A stretch of DNA of 64,000 nucleotides. Source: Thermosporothrix hazakensis. Its GTDB lineage: Bacteria > Chloroflexota > Ktedonobacteria > Ktedonobacterales > Ktedonobacteraceae. The notes under the pieces are model-generated. The model ran no database searches. It worked only from the letters and a program-made list of their open reading frames with translations, and was not told the DNA's origin. Where the stretch lies: assembly GCF_003253565.1 (NCBI RefSeq), contig NZ_QKUF01000013.1, forward strand, positions 62,001 through 126,000, read 5' to 3'. This document shows, one piece after another, positions 26,096-35,000 of this stretch. Numbering within the stretch: position 1 is the first letter of the stretch; each line of letters begins with the position of its first letter. Made by a program: the position numbers and the translations under genes.

Positions 26096-26178
26096 TCTGA
26101 TACCAGCGGATCGTAGTCGCAAGCGCTTCTTTCAGTGGTGTGGCATGTAGGCCGAAGGCCTGTTCAAAGACGCTCGAA
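26096..26178 (-). repeat. Duplicated 3' end of the epimerase gene (direct repeat of 28379-28461)
   Basis: The 83 bp at 26096-26178 match 28379-28461 with about seven differences (roughly 92 percent). The minus strand encodes FEQAFGLHATPLKEALATTI, then RWYQI, the last residues of the epimerase encoded at 28371-29315, without its stop. The rest of that gene copy is absent. The two copies bracket nuoD and tetR in direct orientation, as left by a tandem duplication or by recombination bringing nuoD-tetR in. From 25988 to 26370 nothing else is recognisable. Confidence 0.8.
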
Positions 26179-26374
26179 ATATTTCGTTCACCCACAGTCT
26201 GTTGTCTTAGAAATCTGCATATACCCTTTTTCCTCACCTGCTACGAATTCCCGTATACGATGCTGTTTTCGGAAGGCGCGTGGCTGCTCTGGAAATTCTG
26301 CACCTTCTGACTCTCAGAGATGCACAACGGCTCGTACATGTCTCTGAGAGGACGGAAATAGGATCCAGGCTTCC

Positions 26375-26433
26375 TTGCATCTTGCCTTTGTCCTGTCTAT
26401 AATATGACTATAATCATTTATGACTATAGTCAT
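26375..26433 (+). promoter_or_regulatory. Strong promoter with two TetR-type palindromic operators before nuoD
   Basis: TTGCAT (26375-26380), a 17-bp spacer and TATAAT (26398-26403) form a near-consensus sigma-70 promoter. Immediately downstream lie ATGACTATAATCAT (26404-26417, one mismatch from palindromic) and ATGACTATAGTCAT (26420-26433, perfect palindrome), 16 bp centre to centre, over the expected transcription start. The tetR gene follows nuoD, so autoregulated repression of the pair is the straightforward reading. Confidence 0.82.
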
Positions 26434-26450
26434 TGAAGGAGGAAGGACAT

Positions 26451-27575
26451 ATGAGCAAGCCAGTAGAAAACGTTGATCCAGTCTCTTCGCAAGAAATGCT
26501 ATTGAACATGGGGCCGCAGCACCCGAGCACACACGGCGTCTTGCGGCTGATGCTGATGCTGGAAGGAGAGACCATTACAAGTTGTACTCCGGTGATCGGC
26601 TATCTGCATCGTGGCATTGAGAAAATACTTGAAAATCGAACTGTGATGGCCGGCATTCGCTATATGGATAATGTAGATTACCTATCCCCGATGATCCAGG
26701 AGACGGCCTATGTCGGCGCGGTTGAGCAGCTTATGGGTATTGAGCCTCCACGACGGGCGCAGTATATTCGATTGCTCACGAATGAGCTGCAACGTATCGC
26801 CAGCCATCTGGTAGCGGTTGGCTCCTTTGTGATGGATCTGGGAGCGACAACGCCGTTTCTATGGGCTTTCCGTCACCGCGAACGGATTCTGGATTTATTT
26901 GAGGCGCTTGGAGGAAGTCGCTTCAACGTGAACTATATGCGTGTTGGAGGCGTACTTCATGACCTTCCGTCCGGTTGGCTGAAGCGATGTGAAGAGTTCC
27001 TTGACTATATTGAACGTGAGATAGATGAGATGCAAGGGCTGGCTGAGGGAAGCGAGATCTTTCAGATACGCACAAAAGGAGTAGGCTATATTGATCCACA
27101 GCGGGCGCTTGCTTACGGGATGACGGGGCCGATTCTACGTGCGAGTGGCGTGGAATGGGACCTGCGTAAGCATCGGCCTTATATGGCATATCGTGAGGTT
27201 CCGGTCAAGGTACAAACGGGCCAGGAAGGTGACAGCTACGCTCGAAATCATGTGCGCCTGCTTGAAATACGCGAAAGTATTCGGCTCTGCCGGACCGCTT
27301 TGGAGAAGCTGCCCGGGGGGCCAATCTCGACCCGAACCCCTGTAATGCTGCGCCCACCACGCGGTGAAACCTATTTCGCTGTTGAAAGCAGCAAGGGAGA
27401 GCTTGGTATTTATCTCATCAGTGATGGGAGTGAATTTCCCTGGCGTGTCAAGCTGCGCGGCCCATCGTTTACCAATCTTCAGATATTGCCAGAGTTGCTA
27501 CGAGGCTATAAAATGAGTGATGTTGTTGCGATTCTGGGAAGCTTAGATGTTATCATGGGAGATGTTGACCGCTAG
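26451..27575 (+). CDS. nuoD: Solitary NADH-quinone oxidoreductase subunit D homologue (49-kDa subunit)
   Basis: 374 aa from ATG 26451 (AGGAGGAAGG upstream). It carries NuoD hallmarks: MGPQHPSTHGVLRL with the quinone-site His region, GYLHRGIEK, MDNVDYLSPM, ELQRIASHL, GGSRFNVNYMRVGGV, YGMTGPILRASGVEWDLRK and the C-terminal FTNLQILPELLRGYKMSDVVAILGSLD split across residues 344-370, ending in DVDR. Length is normal for a complete subunit. NuoD sits in the peripheral arm of complex I and forms the quinone cavity with NuoB, yet no other nuo gene is present. Instead it shares a promoter and TetR operators with the next gene, 33 bp downstream. It may be an inducible spare or quinone-variant subunit. 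That is inference. Confidence 0.9.
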   Translation: MSKPVENVDPVSSQEMLLNMGPQHPSTHGVLRLMLMLEGETITSCTPVIGYLHRGIEKILENRTVMAGIRYMDNVDYLSPMIQETAYVGAVEQLMGIEPPRRAQYIRLLTNELQRIASHLVAVGSFVMDLGATTPFLWAFRHRERILDLFEALGGSRFNVNYMRVGGVLHDLPSGWLKRCEEFLDYIEREIDEMQGLAEGSEIFQIRTKGVGYIDPQRALAYGMTGPILRASGVEWDLRKHRPYMAYREVPVKVQTGQEGDSYARNHVRLLEIRESIRLCRTALEKLPGGPISTRTPVMLRPPRGETYFAVESSKGELGIYLISDGSEFPWRVKLRGPSFTNLQILPELLRGYKMSDVVAILGSLDVIMGDVDR

Positions 27576-27608
27576 GCCCGCCTGGAATCTTCACACAGGA
27601 CGGGGAGA

Positions 27609-28214
27609 ATGGGATTACGAGAAAAAAATAAACAGCAAAAGTTGGAACGCATTGTGAAAGCCGCCCGAGAACTCTTTGCAGAGAAAGGATATGCAGAGAC
27701 GACCACTTTTGAGGTTGCGGAGCGGGCTGAAATCGGGACCGGGACGCTCTTTCTTTATGTGAAGAAGAAATCCGAACTGCTTCTGTTGGTCTATGGCGAT
27801 GTGATTCGGCAGACCACTGATCAACAGTTTGCGACGCTGCCTGAAGCGGCCTCCTTACTTGACTCGTTGCTGCATATCTTTACGGCCTTCTTTCATCTGT
27901 ATGAGCAGCGGCCCGATGATGCTTATGCGTATATTAAAGAGGTTCTCTTTCATGAAGCGGACCGCCTGCATAGCTCACATATCGAACAATTCAGCTTTTT
28001 TCTGGAAAAAATGGCGATACTGGTCGAGCGGGCTCAGGAGCGGGGTGAGGTCGCTCCTGATATCGATGTGCAACTTGCAAGCGCTAATTTTTTCTCGATC
28101 TATTATATGACCCTGACAAGCTGGCTTGGGGGTATGAGATCACAGGGAGAGGCATTAGAGTATCTGAAAAGCTCTCTTGCTCTTTTTATTCGGGGGCTAC
28201 TTCCGCGCAGTTAA
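27609..28214 (+). CDS. TetR-family transcriptional regulator
   Basis: 201 aa. The N-terminal HTH is typical (KLERIVKAARELFAEKGYAE, then TTTFEVAERAEIGTGTLFLY, then VKKKSELLLLVYGD). The C-terminal helical domain carries the ligand pocket and dimer interface (FHLYEQRPDDAYAYIKEVLF, ALFIRGLLPRS). The gene is 33 bp after nuoD on the same strand and is presumably co-transcribed from the promoter with two ATGACTATAGTCAT-type sites. The likely role is repression of nuoD and itself, relieved by an unknown small molecule. Confidence 0.88.
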   Translation: MGLREKNKQQKLERIVKAARELFAEKGYAETTTFEVAERAEIGTGTLFLYVKKKSELLLLVYGDVIRQTTDQQFATLPEAASLLDSLLHIFTAFFHLYEQRPDDAYAYIKEVLFHEADRLHSSHIEQFSFFLEKMAILVERAQERGEVAPDIDVQLASANFFSIYYMTLTSWLGGMRSQGEALEYLKSSLALFIRGLLPRS

Positions 28215-28309
28215 ATAGAATATCTGTTTGTCCGTATTCGGGCTATGCCACACATAGAAGAGGATATTGCAGTTCAGGGGCAATCGCTTCTCAGAAGAGC
28301 GCAGAAGGG

Positions 28310-28354
28310 AAAAAGGTACACAGAGGATGTCTGTCGTGGAGTTCTCTGTGTACC
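28310..28354 (-). terminator. Intrinsic terminator of the epimerase gene
   Basis: GGTACACAGAG (28315-28325) pairs perfectly with CTCTGTGTACC (28344-28354). Read on the minus strand the stem is followed by TTTTT (complement of 28310-28314), so it terminates the minus-strand epimerase gene. It lies between two convergent genes and may also stall transcripts from tetR. Confidence 0.8.
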
Positions 28355-28370
28355 GTTCTGAGCGTTTGTC

Positions 28371-29315
28371 CTAGCGTGTCTGATACCAGCAGATCGTAGT
28401 CGCAAGCGCTTCTTTCAGCGGTGTTGCATGCAAACCGAAGGCCTGTTCAAAGGCGCTCGAATCGACAATTTGTGGCTCAGTATACTGGTAGAAGAGTTCG
28501 CTGTACTCTTCGGCAAAAGCCTGGTCGAAAATGCCCTGTTCATGCGCGAAGCCTACGGACGGAACCGAGAAGAGGTGCAGCGGGTAGCCCAGTTCCTGCT
28601 CGATGAGCTGGATGACCTCACGCGTTGAGATGACAGGAGCAACTGGTAAGAGCCATTCTTTTCCATGAGCCTCATTGCGCTCTCCCAGAATGATCAGGCT
28701 TCGAGCAATATCGGGCATATAGCTGTAGCTGTGAGGAAGATCGATATTTCCCAGAACCAGAACCGGCTGTTGCGAGAGGGCCGCAGGGAAAACATATTGT
28801 CCCAGAGATGAATTGAGCGCTCGTGGACCGAAGAAGTCAGCCGCACGCCCGATGACAACGCGGGCCTTGCCCACTTGATGCGCTTGCAGATAACCCCACA
28901 TCAGTTCGGCCCGAAGACGCCCTTTGCGGGATGTGGCTCTGTGAGCCATTGCTTCTGTCATGGGCTGTCCATGTGTTTCCCCATACAGATAGAGATTGTC
29001 AATGACAACAAGTGTTGCCCCGTGGGTCGCCGCACTCTCAATCATATTCTCCTGAAGGCGAGGCAATACCTCTGGCCATTGTTCGTAAGGGGCATGGGTG
29101 GCGTTGTAGATCACTGCCGCCCCCTCGCTGAGCTCGCGAGCCACCGCGAGGCTGGAAATGTCTCCAGCGACCAGTTCTGCACCTCTGGGAACCGCTCCTT
29201 TGCCGCTGCGGTTGACCAGGCGAACCTGTTTTCCTCGGGCAAGGAGTTCCTCAGCAAGGGAGAACCCGACCGGGCCGGTGCCGAAAATGACGTGCAGTTC
29301 TTTTGCTGTATGCAT
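28371..29315 (-). CDS. NAD-dependent epimerase/dehydratase family protein
   Basis: 314 aa. The N-terminal Rossmann motif is GTGPVGFSLAEEL (GxGxxG variant), followed by LVNRSGKG, LVAGDISSL, the strand VIYNATHAPYEQW, and the extended-SDR region YLYGETHGQPMTEAM, where Tyr replaces the usual active-site pattern. The later LPHSYSYMPDIARSL is typical of sugar-epimerase-like atypical SDRs. No sugar cluster is nearby, so the substrate is unknown. The gene is complete, with a terminator at 28310. The last 28 codons are duplicated at 26096-26178. Confidence 0.82.
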   Translation of the reverse strand: MHTAKELHVIFGTGPVGFSLAEELLARGKQVRLVNRSGKGAVPRGAELVAGDISSLAVARELSEGAAVIYNATHAPYEQWPEVLPRLQENMIESAATHGATLVVIDNLYLYGETHGQPMTEAMAHRATSRKGRLRAELMWGYLQAHQVGKARVVIGRAADFFGPRALNSSLGQYVFPAALSQQPVLVLGNIDLPHSYSYMPDIARSLIILGERNEAHGKEWLLPVAPVISTREVIQLIEQELGYPLHLFSVPSVGFAHEQGIFDQAFAEEYSELFYQYTEPQIVDSSAFEQAFGLHATPLKEALATTICWYQTR

Positions 29316-30624
29316 ATTTTTTTCTCCTTAGAATATGTGTCGTATCTTTTCTTGTCAGGTGCATGTTTCTGCTGGCAGTGAGACCAGGTTCAACATTTCT
29401 GTTGTCTCTGAAGAGAAGTATAGAGCAGAAGGAACGGAAAACCATCACCCGTGTTCGTGATTCTCGCGGGTGATATCTGCGAGATTGAAGCTGATCTCAA
29501 AGCGACAGGCAGCTTGTGCCAGGGGTGCGTGGATTGTTGAACGCTAACCTTATGCAGTTTGATAGAGGCTTGTCCTGGCAAAGGGGAAAATGTGCGCCTT
29601 CTTCCCAACCTTTCCCAACAGCAAAGGCTCCGGATCACACATAAAGTAGTTACAGGATCGAGAACCACGTATCTGGATAGTGTTAGAATGAAATTTGCAG
29701 GGAAAAAGGGACTATAGAATATGAGATGAACATAGATAGCGAGAAATGAGTATGTAACAAGGATAGAGAAAAGGGATTCATTGTTCATCTGAGAGGATCC
29801 CCGGGGCTGCCTGTTCTCAGATGGTCTCGCTTTTTCTGTCCGGTGTACTGACCGGAACGGTATCTCAGAGGGAGATGCCCGAGGGCAACTTCTTTGGGGA
29901 GCTAGCCTCCCTTTTCCTGAAGGGCTCCTATTGCTTCTCTCGAAGCAATGGACTTCCAGCGGGGGCGAAAAAACAGATAGAGGCTCTCTTGCAAGATGAA
30001 GGCGAAGAGCAAAGCTGATAAGCGGTTGTATGCTACCAGCACCTCTTTCTTGCTAGAAGGAACTTAGCCAATCCTCCGCTTAAGACTCATTTTCCCTGAT
30101 TGGGTCTGATCACCACTCAGTAGAAAACGCTGCATCCGTCGTACTTCTTCTGGCGTTGCTCTGGCTCGAGCAATGAGATAGCTTGCTTTGAGTGCCCATA
30201 TGCTAATGTTGACGGCTTATTTCGCCAGCCGCAGGATGTGGGGTGAGAACGATGCTATTCTGTTCTACAAGCGTGCCAGATTTTGCACCCGGGAGCGCCC
30301 AATTGATCTATCCACAGCGTTTCAGCAGCGCAATTCCGCGATCCGCGGATAATTTCAAGAGCCCGGGAACCGAGGCAGAGGCCGCGTGGCTCCTCCACCT
30401 TTCAGTTTGTTGGCATTCCTTCGCTCGGGACTTGCGGAATGGTGAAGGAGTCAGAGCGTTTCTCTTCCTTGAAACGCGGGGATCTCAGCCTTCTCTCGCC
30501 GCCTTGAAGCGATGAGAGAAGGCGTTGAAGGCCAGGTTAAGGCGGCCCGCGACATGCTGTACGATCCGGAAGTGGATCGTGAGGAGCAAGAGATGCTGAT
30601 GCTTCAGGGTCAGAGAAAGTGGCC
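29316..30624. other. 1.3-kb gene-poor region with unidentified coding remnants
   Basis: No intact gene is supported. Two protein-like scraps stand out. On the minus strand 30064-30216 reads ALKASYLIARARATPEEVRR, MQRFLLSGDQTQ, SLKRRIG-stop, with a stop upstream and no start. On the plus strand about 30480-30664 reads RLEAMREGVEGQVKAARDML, YDPEVDREEQEMLMLQ, ending KMCS-stop, overlapping the next gene antisense. Neither is recognised. A plus-strand frame at 29821-30018 (65 codons) has an ATG but no family features. Confidence 0.4.
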
Positions 30625-31008
30625 CTATTGTATCGGCATCGAGCGCTCAAGCAAGATGTGTTCCTGAAATCTGGCCGCTTTCTCTACAGTGGCAGATACC
30701 GTCACATCGATTTTTCCACAGCATGGAGGGATAGTAGTTCCAAACCAATAGGACAGCTCCAGATGTGTTGTGAACTGTGCTGGATACCGTACTTGGAATG
30801 AGACAATAGATTGCTTCGATGTTGGTGGAAGCGTGCCGAGTGGAATCTGAATTGTATTCCGGGCATCTGGTCCCGGCACGAACAAGGAATATGCACCATC
30901 AGCGGGGATCTGTTGGAAACAGATTGAAAACGTCACTGCAGCTTCTGTATTCCCGACATTGATGGCTTCTTTCAAGACGATGGCAGGCTTTAACTGGCCC
31001 TCAGACAT
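30625..31008 (-). CDS. Small beta-sandwich-like protein, last gene of the giant-protein operon
   Basis: 127 aa (MSEGQLKPAIVLKEAINVGN...). It is predicted all-beta with no signal peptide. It shares a domain with the preceding gene product: ADGAYSLFVPG here corresponds to PSGNYSISIPG there, TLPPTSKQSI to AIPPDGQNHT, and EKAARFQEH to SQARFYER. So the two carry a common C-terminal sandwich. Tandem ATGs at 31011 and 31008 follow AAGGAG; 31008 has better spacing. It lies 22 bp after the previous stop and is the last gene of the seven-gene unit. Function unknown. Confidence 0.72.
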   Translation of the reverse strand: MSEGQLKPAIVLKEAINVGNTEAAVTFSICFQQIPADGAYSLFVPGPDARNTIQIPLGTLPPTSKQSIVSFQVRYPAQFTTHLELSYWFGTTIPPCCGKIDVTVSATVEKAARFQEHILLERSMPIQ

Positions 31009-31030
31009 CATAAACTCCTTTCCTGAGCCC

Positions 31031-32059
31031 TTATTGTTCAATCTTATGTACCCATCGTTGTTGTCCCAGCACGAACCCCTTTTTAATTGGAATGCATGTA
31101 GAAAAGGCAGTATGACCCGCAGCGTAGTACACTAACGGTAGGGTGAGATGCGGGAAACGCTCATAGAATCGTGCCTGAGAGAAGGATGATACTGGTTGTA
31201 TGGCATCGATCTTAACAGCGGCGCCAACGGGGATCGTTCCACTGCTTTTATCGTACTCAATAACAATGGAGGTGTTGTAGTTCTGGGGAAGCTCAATCTC
31301 GTAGGTGTGATTCTGTCCATCCGGCGGAATCGCGCCTTGAAAGTACAGGTTATCTTTTCCCTGCCACTTCACACCGGGAATGCTGATTGAGTAATTGCCC
31401 GAGGGAAATTGAGGAAACCCGACAGTGATATGAAGCAGCAAGTCGTCGGTTGTGCCCTGTAGTTGTGTCGTATATTTATAGTCAGGTGGAGCTTGAGTTA
31501 ATGTGACTGTATTACGGGTTACAAACGGGTTATCAACCAGGAAAGCCTGAAACTGAGTATCATCCATAGAAGGCATTCCTGCGAAGTCGGGAGGCTTCTT
31601 CCCATCTTGCCCGATCCAGACAATCATGCAGTAGTGCTTTCCTCCCTCCAGGTGGGGAGGTGTCCAGAGCAGGGGTTCAGACACGACGATTTCTCCCTTC
31701 TTTTCCGCTTTGAGAAGGGTATCATTCGCCTGGGTCCCGTCCTGCCTGACGATGGAAGGATCACCTTTTCCCTTCCATTGATTTGGCCAGAGAATCAATG
31801 AGCTTTCGACATAGTAGAGGTAAACATTTGCGCTTGCCGGCCCGTCTGTTAGATTTTTGCCGCGAAAGTATATATAATTCGTGCGAGTCATTGGAAGCGG
31901 CTGCTCGAAATCTGTATCATATTCGCGTGCAAACTGTTGTGGGTCTCCGGGAGAAGTCCCATTAGGGATGATATCGGGACTGCTGGCCCATCCTGCTCGG
32001 GCGGAGGTTTCTGCCTGGCCCATATACTGGCGCAAAAAAATGCCGCTTGTCTGTGTCAT
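31031..32059 (-). CDS. Beta-rich protein of unknown function (342 aa)
   Basis: 342 aa, no signal peptide or TM. Residues about 25-190 hold an Asp/Pro-rich beta region (YDTDFEQPLPMTRTNYIYF, RGKNLTDGPASANVYLYYVE, then HYCMIVWIGQDGKKP), reminiscent of Ig/FN3-type 'CARDB' sandwiches that use 'RVxNxG' strands. Residues about 195-310 are the sandwich shared with the next gene (FPSGNYSISIPG, then AIPPDGQNHTYEIELP). Gaps to its neighbours are 14 and 22 bp with purine-rich ribosome-binding sites, so it belongs to the same operon. It could be a structural or packaging subunit. No enzyme motif is seen. Confidence 0.72.
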   Translation of the reverse strand: MTQTSGIFLRQYMGQAETSARAGWASSPDIIPNGTSPGDPQQFAREYDTDFEQPLPMTRTNYIYFRGKNLTDGPASANVYLYYVESSLILWPNQWKGKGDPSIVRQDGTQANDTLLKAEKKGEIVVSEPLLWTPPHLEGGKHYCMIVWIGQDGKKPPDFAGMPSMDDTQFQAFLVDNPFVTRNTVTLTQAPPDYKYTTQLQGTTDDLLLHITVGFPQFPSGNYSISIPGVKWQGKDNLYFQGAIPPDGQNHTYEIELPQNYNTSIVIEYDKSSGTIPVGAAVKIDAIQPVSSFSQARFYERFPHLTLPLVYYAAGHTAFSTCIPIKKGFVLGQQRWVHKIEQ

Positions 32060-32073
32060 CTTCCTGCTCCTTT

Positions 32074-35000
32074 TTACTCTGGTTGCACCTGACGTAACAC
32101 GAACACCGTAGAGCCGCCCCTATCGGTGACGAATATCTCTGCACCATCGGGCTGTGTTGCGATCCCGTACGAAATGACAGTGGCTCCAGGCCAGAGGTAC
32201 GTTCTACTCAGGCGAAGCGAAACCGGGTCAACGATTCGCACGCCGCTGGCATCGGTTGCAAACAATGCTGTCCCATCCGGTGAGGGAACGACATACTGAA
32301 TGGATGCAACCTTTTGCTCAATGCCCAGATGCACCGTTCTGATATGCATGGTCCTGGGATTGATGACCGAGATCATATTCATGTTTGCATCTGCACCCGG
32401 GTCTGTGTCCTTCACACTGAACACATAGAGGCGAGCGCCATCGGGGAGCGCAGTCAGAGCCTCGGGCCTCCCTTCAAGCTCATGACTCTTTACCTGATAG
32501 CTTCCTTCCTCATGATAGATCTGATGCAGAAGAGGAACGCTTGATTCCGTTACAAACGCTTGAGAGCCATCGGCCAGCACACAGAGAGACTTGAACCCCT
32601 TGGTGGATGGATGCTCATAAAGTTCCTTCTCTGCAAGCTTTTTCGGTGTCTGTCCGGTGATGTCAAAAACTTGCATATAATAGCGTTGCTTATCGTCGCA
32701 TAGAAGAAACAGGCGTTCTCCATTTGCAGAAACGTCGAGTAGAAGCGGTTGGTGTCCTCCCTCCAGCGGTACCCTCTGCGTTTCAAACGTCCCGGTATCG
32801 ATAAGAAGGAGATCCGTCGAAGCCTTTTCAAGCGCGAAGGCGAACTGACGATTCTTGTCAGGATGAACAGCACAGGTGATCAGATCGGTCGTTTCCAGGT
32901 GAGTCGTGCTGATTCCTGAAATTCGGTCATAGACGGAGAGACCGGGAATATCTTTCGGGTGCAAGATATCTCGAATCAGTGCGTTATGCCAGGAATAGAT
33001 CTGCTTTGCATCTGGTGTCACAACGACTCCGGTTGGTTTTTCGACTGAGGGAATGGAAGTCGTTTCTGCCTCATAGGTCGCAAGCGTCAACACACTTATT
33101 GAAGCATCGCCAGTATTGGTAACCAGTACCAATCCATCGTCGAGTGTGACCGTGACACCTGTTGGTTTCTCCCCTACCTGAATGTTTTCTTCCAGCACCT
33201 TACAATCTTTTGGCAAGGTACCACAGGCGATCAAGGCAAGCGCGTTCTTCTTTTCCAGCGAGACAAAGGCATATCTCCCACCTGCCATCATTGCGAAAGA
33301 GACAGGTGTTTCTACAGGAAGATGCTGGCGTGGTGAACCATCGGGGTAGGAAGTACTCAAAGCAAACACCCCATTTGCGGAGGCTACCAGCAAGATCTGA
33401 CCATCACGGGTAATACCAAGTCCACGCGGCTGTTGTCCGATATTGCCAATCGTACTTATCAGGGCATAGTTTCGCTTTGCATCTACACCAATGATCGAAA
33501 TGGTGTTCTCGCCGGCATTAGAAACGTAGACCCGGGCGCCGGATGGGTCAAGCGCGATATCTGTTGGCTCTTTCCCGACCGCGACTTCGCCCTGTTTGTG
33601 GTATGTGTTTCCCTCCTGCATCAGAATGACCAGCTTGCCCGCACGGTGGGCATCTTGTGTTGTCACAAACAGCGTTTTCGCATCTCGCGAAATCGCGACA
33701 GCCGTTGGTTTATCGCTGACATCTGGCAACGCAGCAGACTGAAAAGTGTAATAAGGGCGTGTTTGCGTCTCCTGTATATGGATCAGGGTAAGCTGTCCAT
33801 CTCCTGAGGCAACGAAGACAAAGCTCCCATCAGGCGCGAAGGCCAGATAGGGTGTGTCTCCGGTTGCAAGCGGCTCTCCGATCGGCTGATAGAGGGCGTT
33901 GTCAATAAATGAGATTTGATGCTCATGCGCCAGAGCTGTGAGCGGTGCTGTCGGAGAGGCTGCGACCAGACGTGCCTTTTGCGCGAGTGGATAGCGTTGG
34001 TGCTGTGTTTTAAAGGCAGAAAGGACCAGCTTCCGATTCTGAACGTTTTCCTGATATTGCGAAATGGGAATCAAAGTCATCATCTGAGGCTGCTGAATGG
34101 ACTTCGTGACGCTGCCAAGTGGCTCATAGGTGTCGCCACTTGTGCCCTCGCGGCTGCTCACAAGCCTGATGCGCTCGTTTGAATCCACCGCCCAGGAAAA
34201 GGTGACATCACAGGGAAAGTCTTTGTAATAGATGGAGCGTGGAGATGCTGTAAACGAGTTGATGCGTGGGAGTACCACTGCTTCGACCGTGCGATAGGCC
34301 ACATTATTGCGATCTGCATACGGGCCTTTTGCTGTCAGGGTAAAGGGGGTTGTGGTGAAGATTTCAGCCGGGACACTGGTGAGATTGGTGACATCCTGAC
34401 AAAGTGGTGCAAGCAAGAGTGAGGTTGCATTCTTTGTCTGCCAACGAACGGTGACCTCTGCCTTTTGCTCGGTCAGATAGGTCGGATTCGGCTCAACCTG
34501 CAATGAACTGATCTGTACATGCGGGATCTTATAGAGTGGCAGGATAAAAGAGCCGTCCTGGTAGCCAGGTATGCCTTGATAGGTTAGCAGAAGTGAAGTG
34601 GGCCCGGCACGGAAAAGGGTGACAATATTCGTGACGTCGAAGGCGACGTTGGATTGAGGGCCGGTCCCAATGATTGGCTTTCCAACAGGAGGTGTTAGCT
34701 TCCATGAAGGGTTCTGTAAGGTTGTGTCAGACTCAATATGCCATTCGTCTGCATTCAGGCCACGAGTTACCTTGATATCGCGCGCATGCTGAATATCCGT
34801 CAAGGCTCCATATCCGTAGCCTGTGCCATAGACAAAGGTGAGTACGAATGCGGTTGCAGGGCCAGCCTTGACCTCTTTTCCCTCAGGACCCGGTCCAAAG
34901 GCGAGCGTAAAGAAGTTCGCAACTGTATGCTCCTCATCGCTGGTAATAATCGCGTTCGTGTCTGTACTCAGTTGAATATCGCGCTGCAACTCTCGTTTGT

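Noticed and set aside
29390..29788. Minus-strand 132-codon frame with a hydrophobic N-terminus
   Set aside because: The N-terminal hydrophobicity comes from AT-rich DNA and the rest is Ser/Pro/Thr-rich with no recognisable domain. Most likely not coding.
30243..30515. Plus-strand 90-codon frame
   Set aside because: No family pattern and no ribosome-binding site. The protein-like signal in this area lies in a different frame (about 30480-30664).
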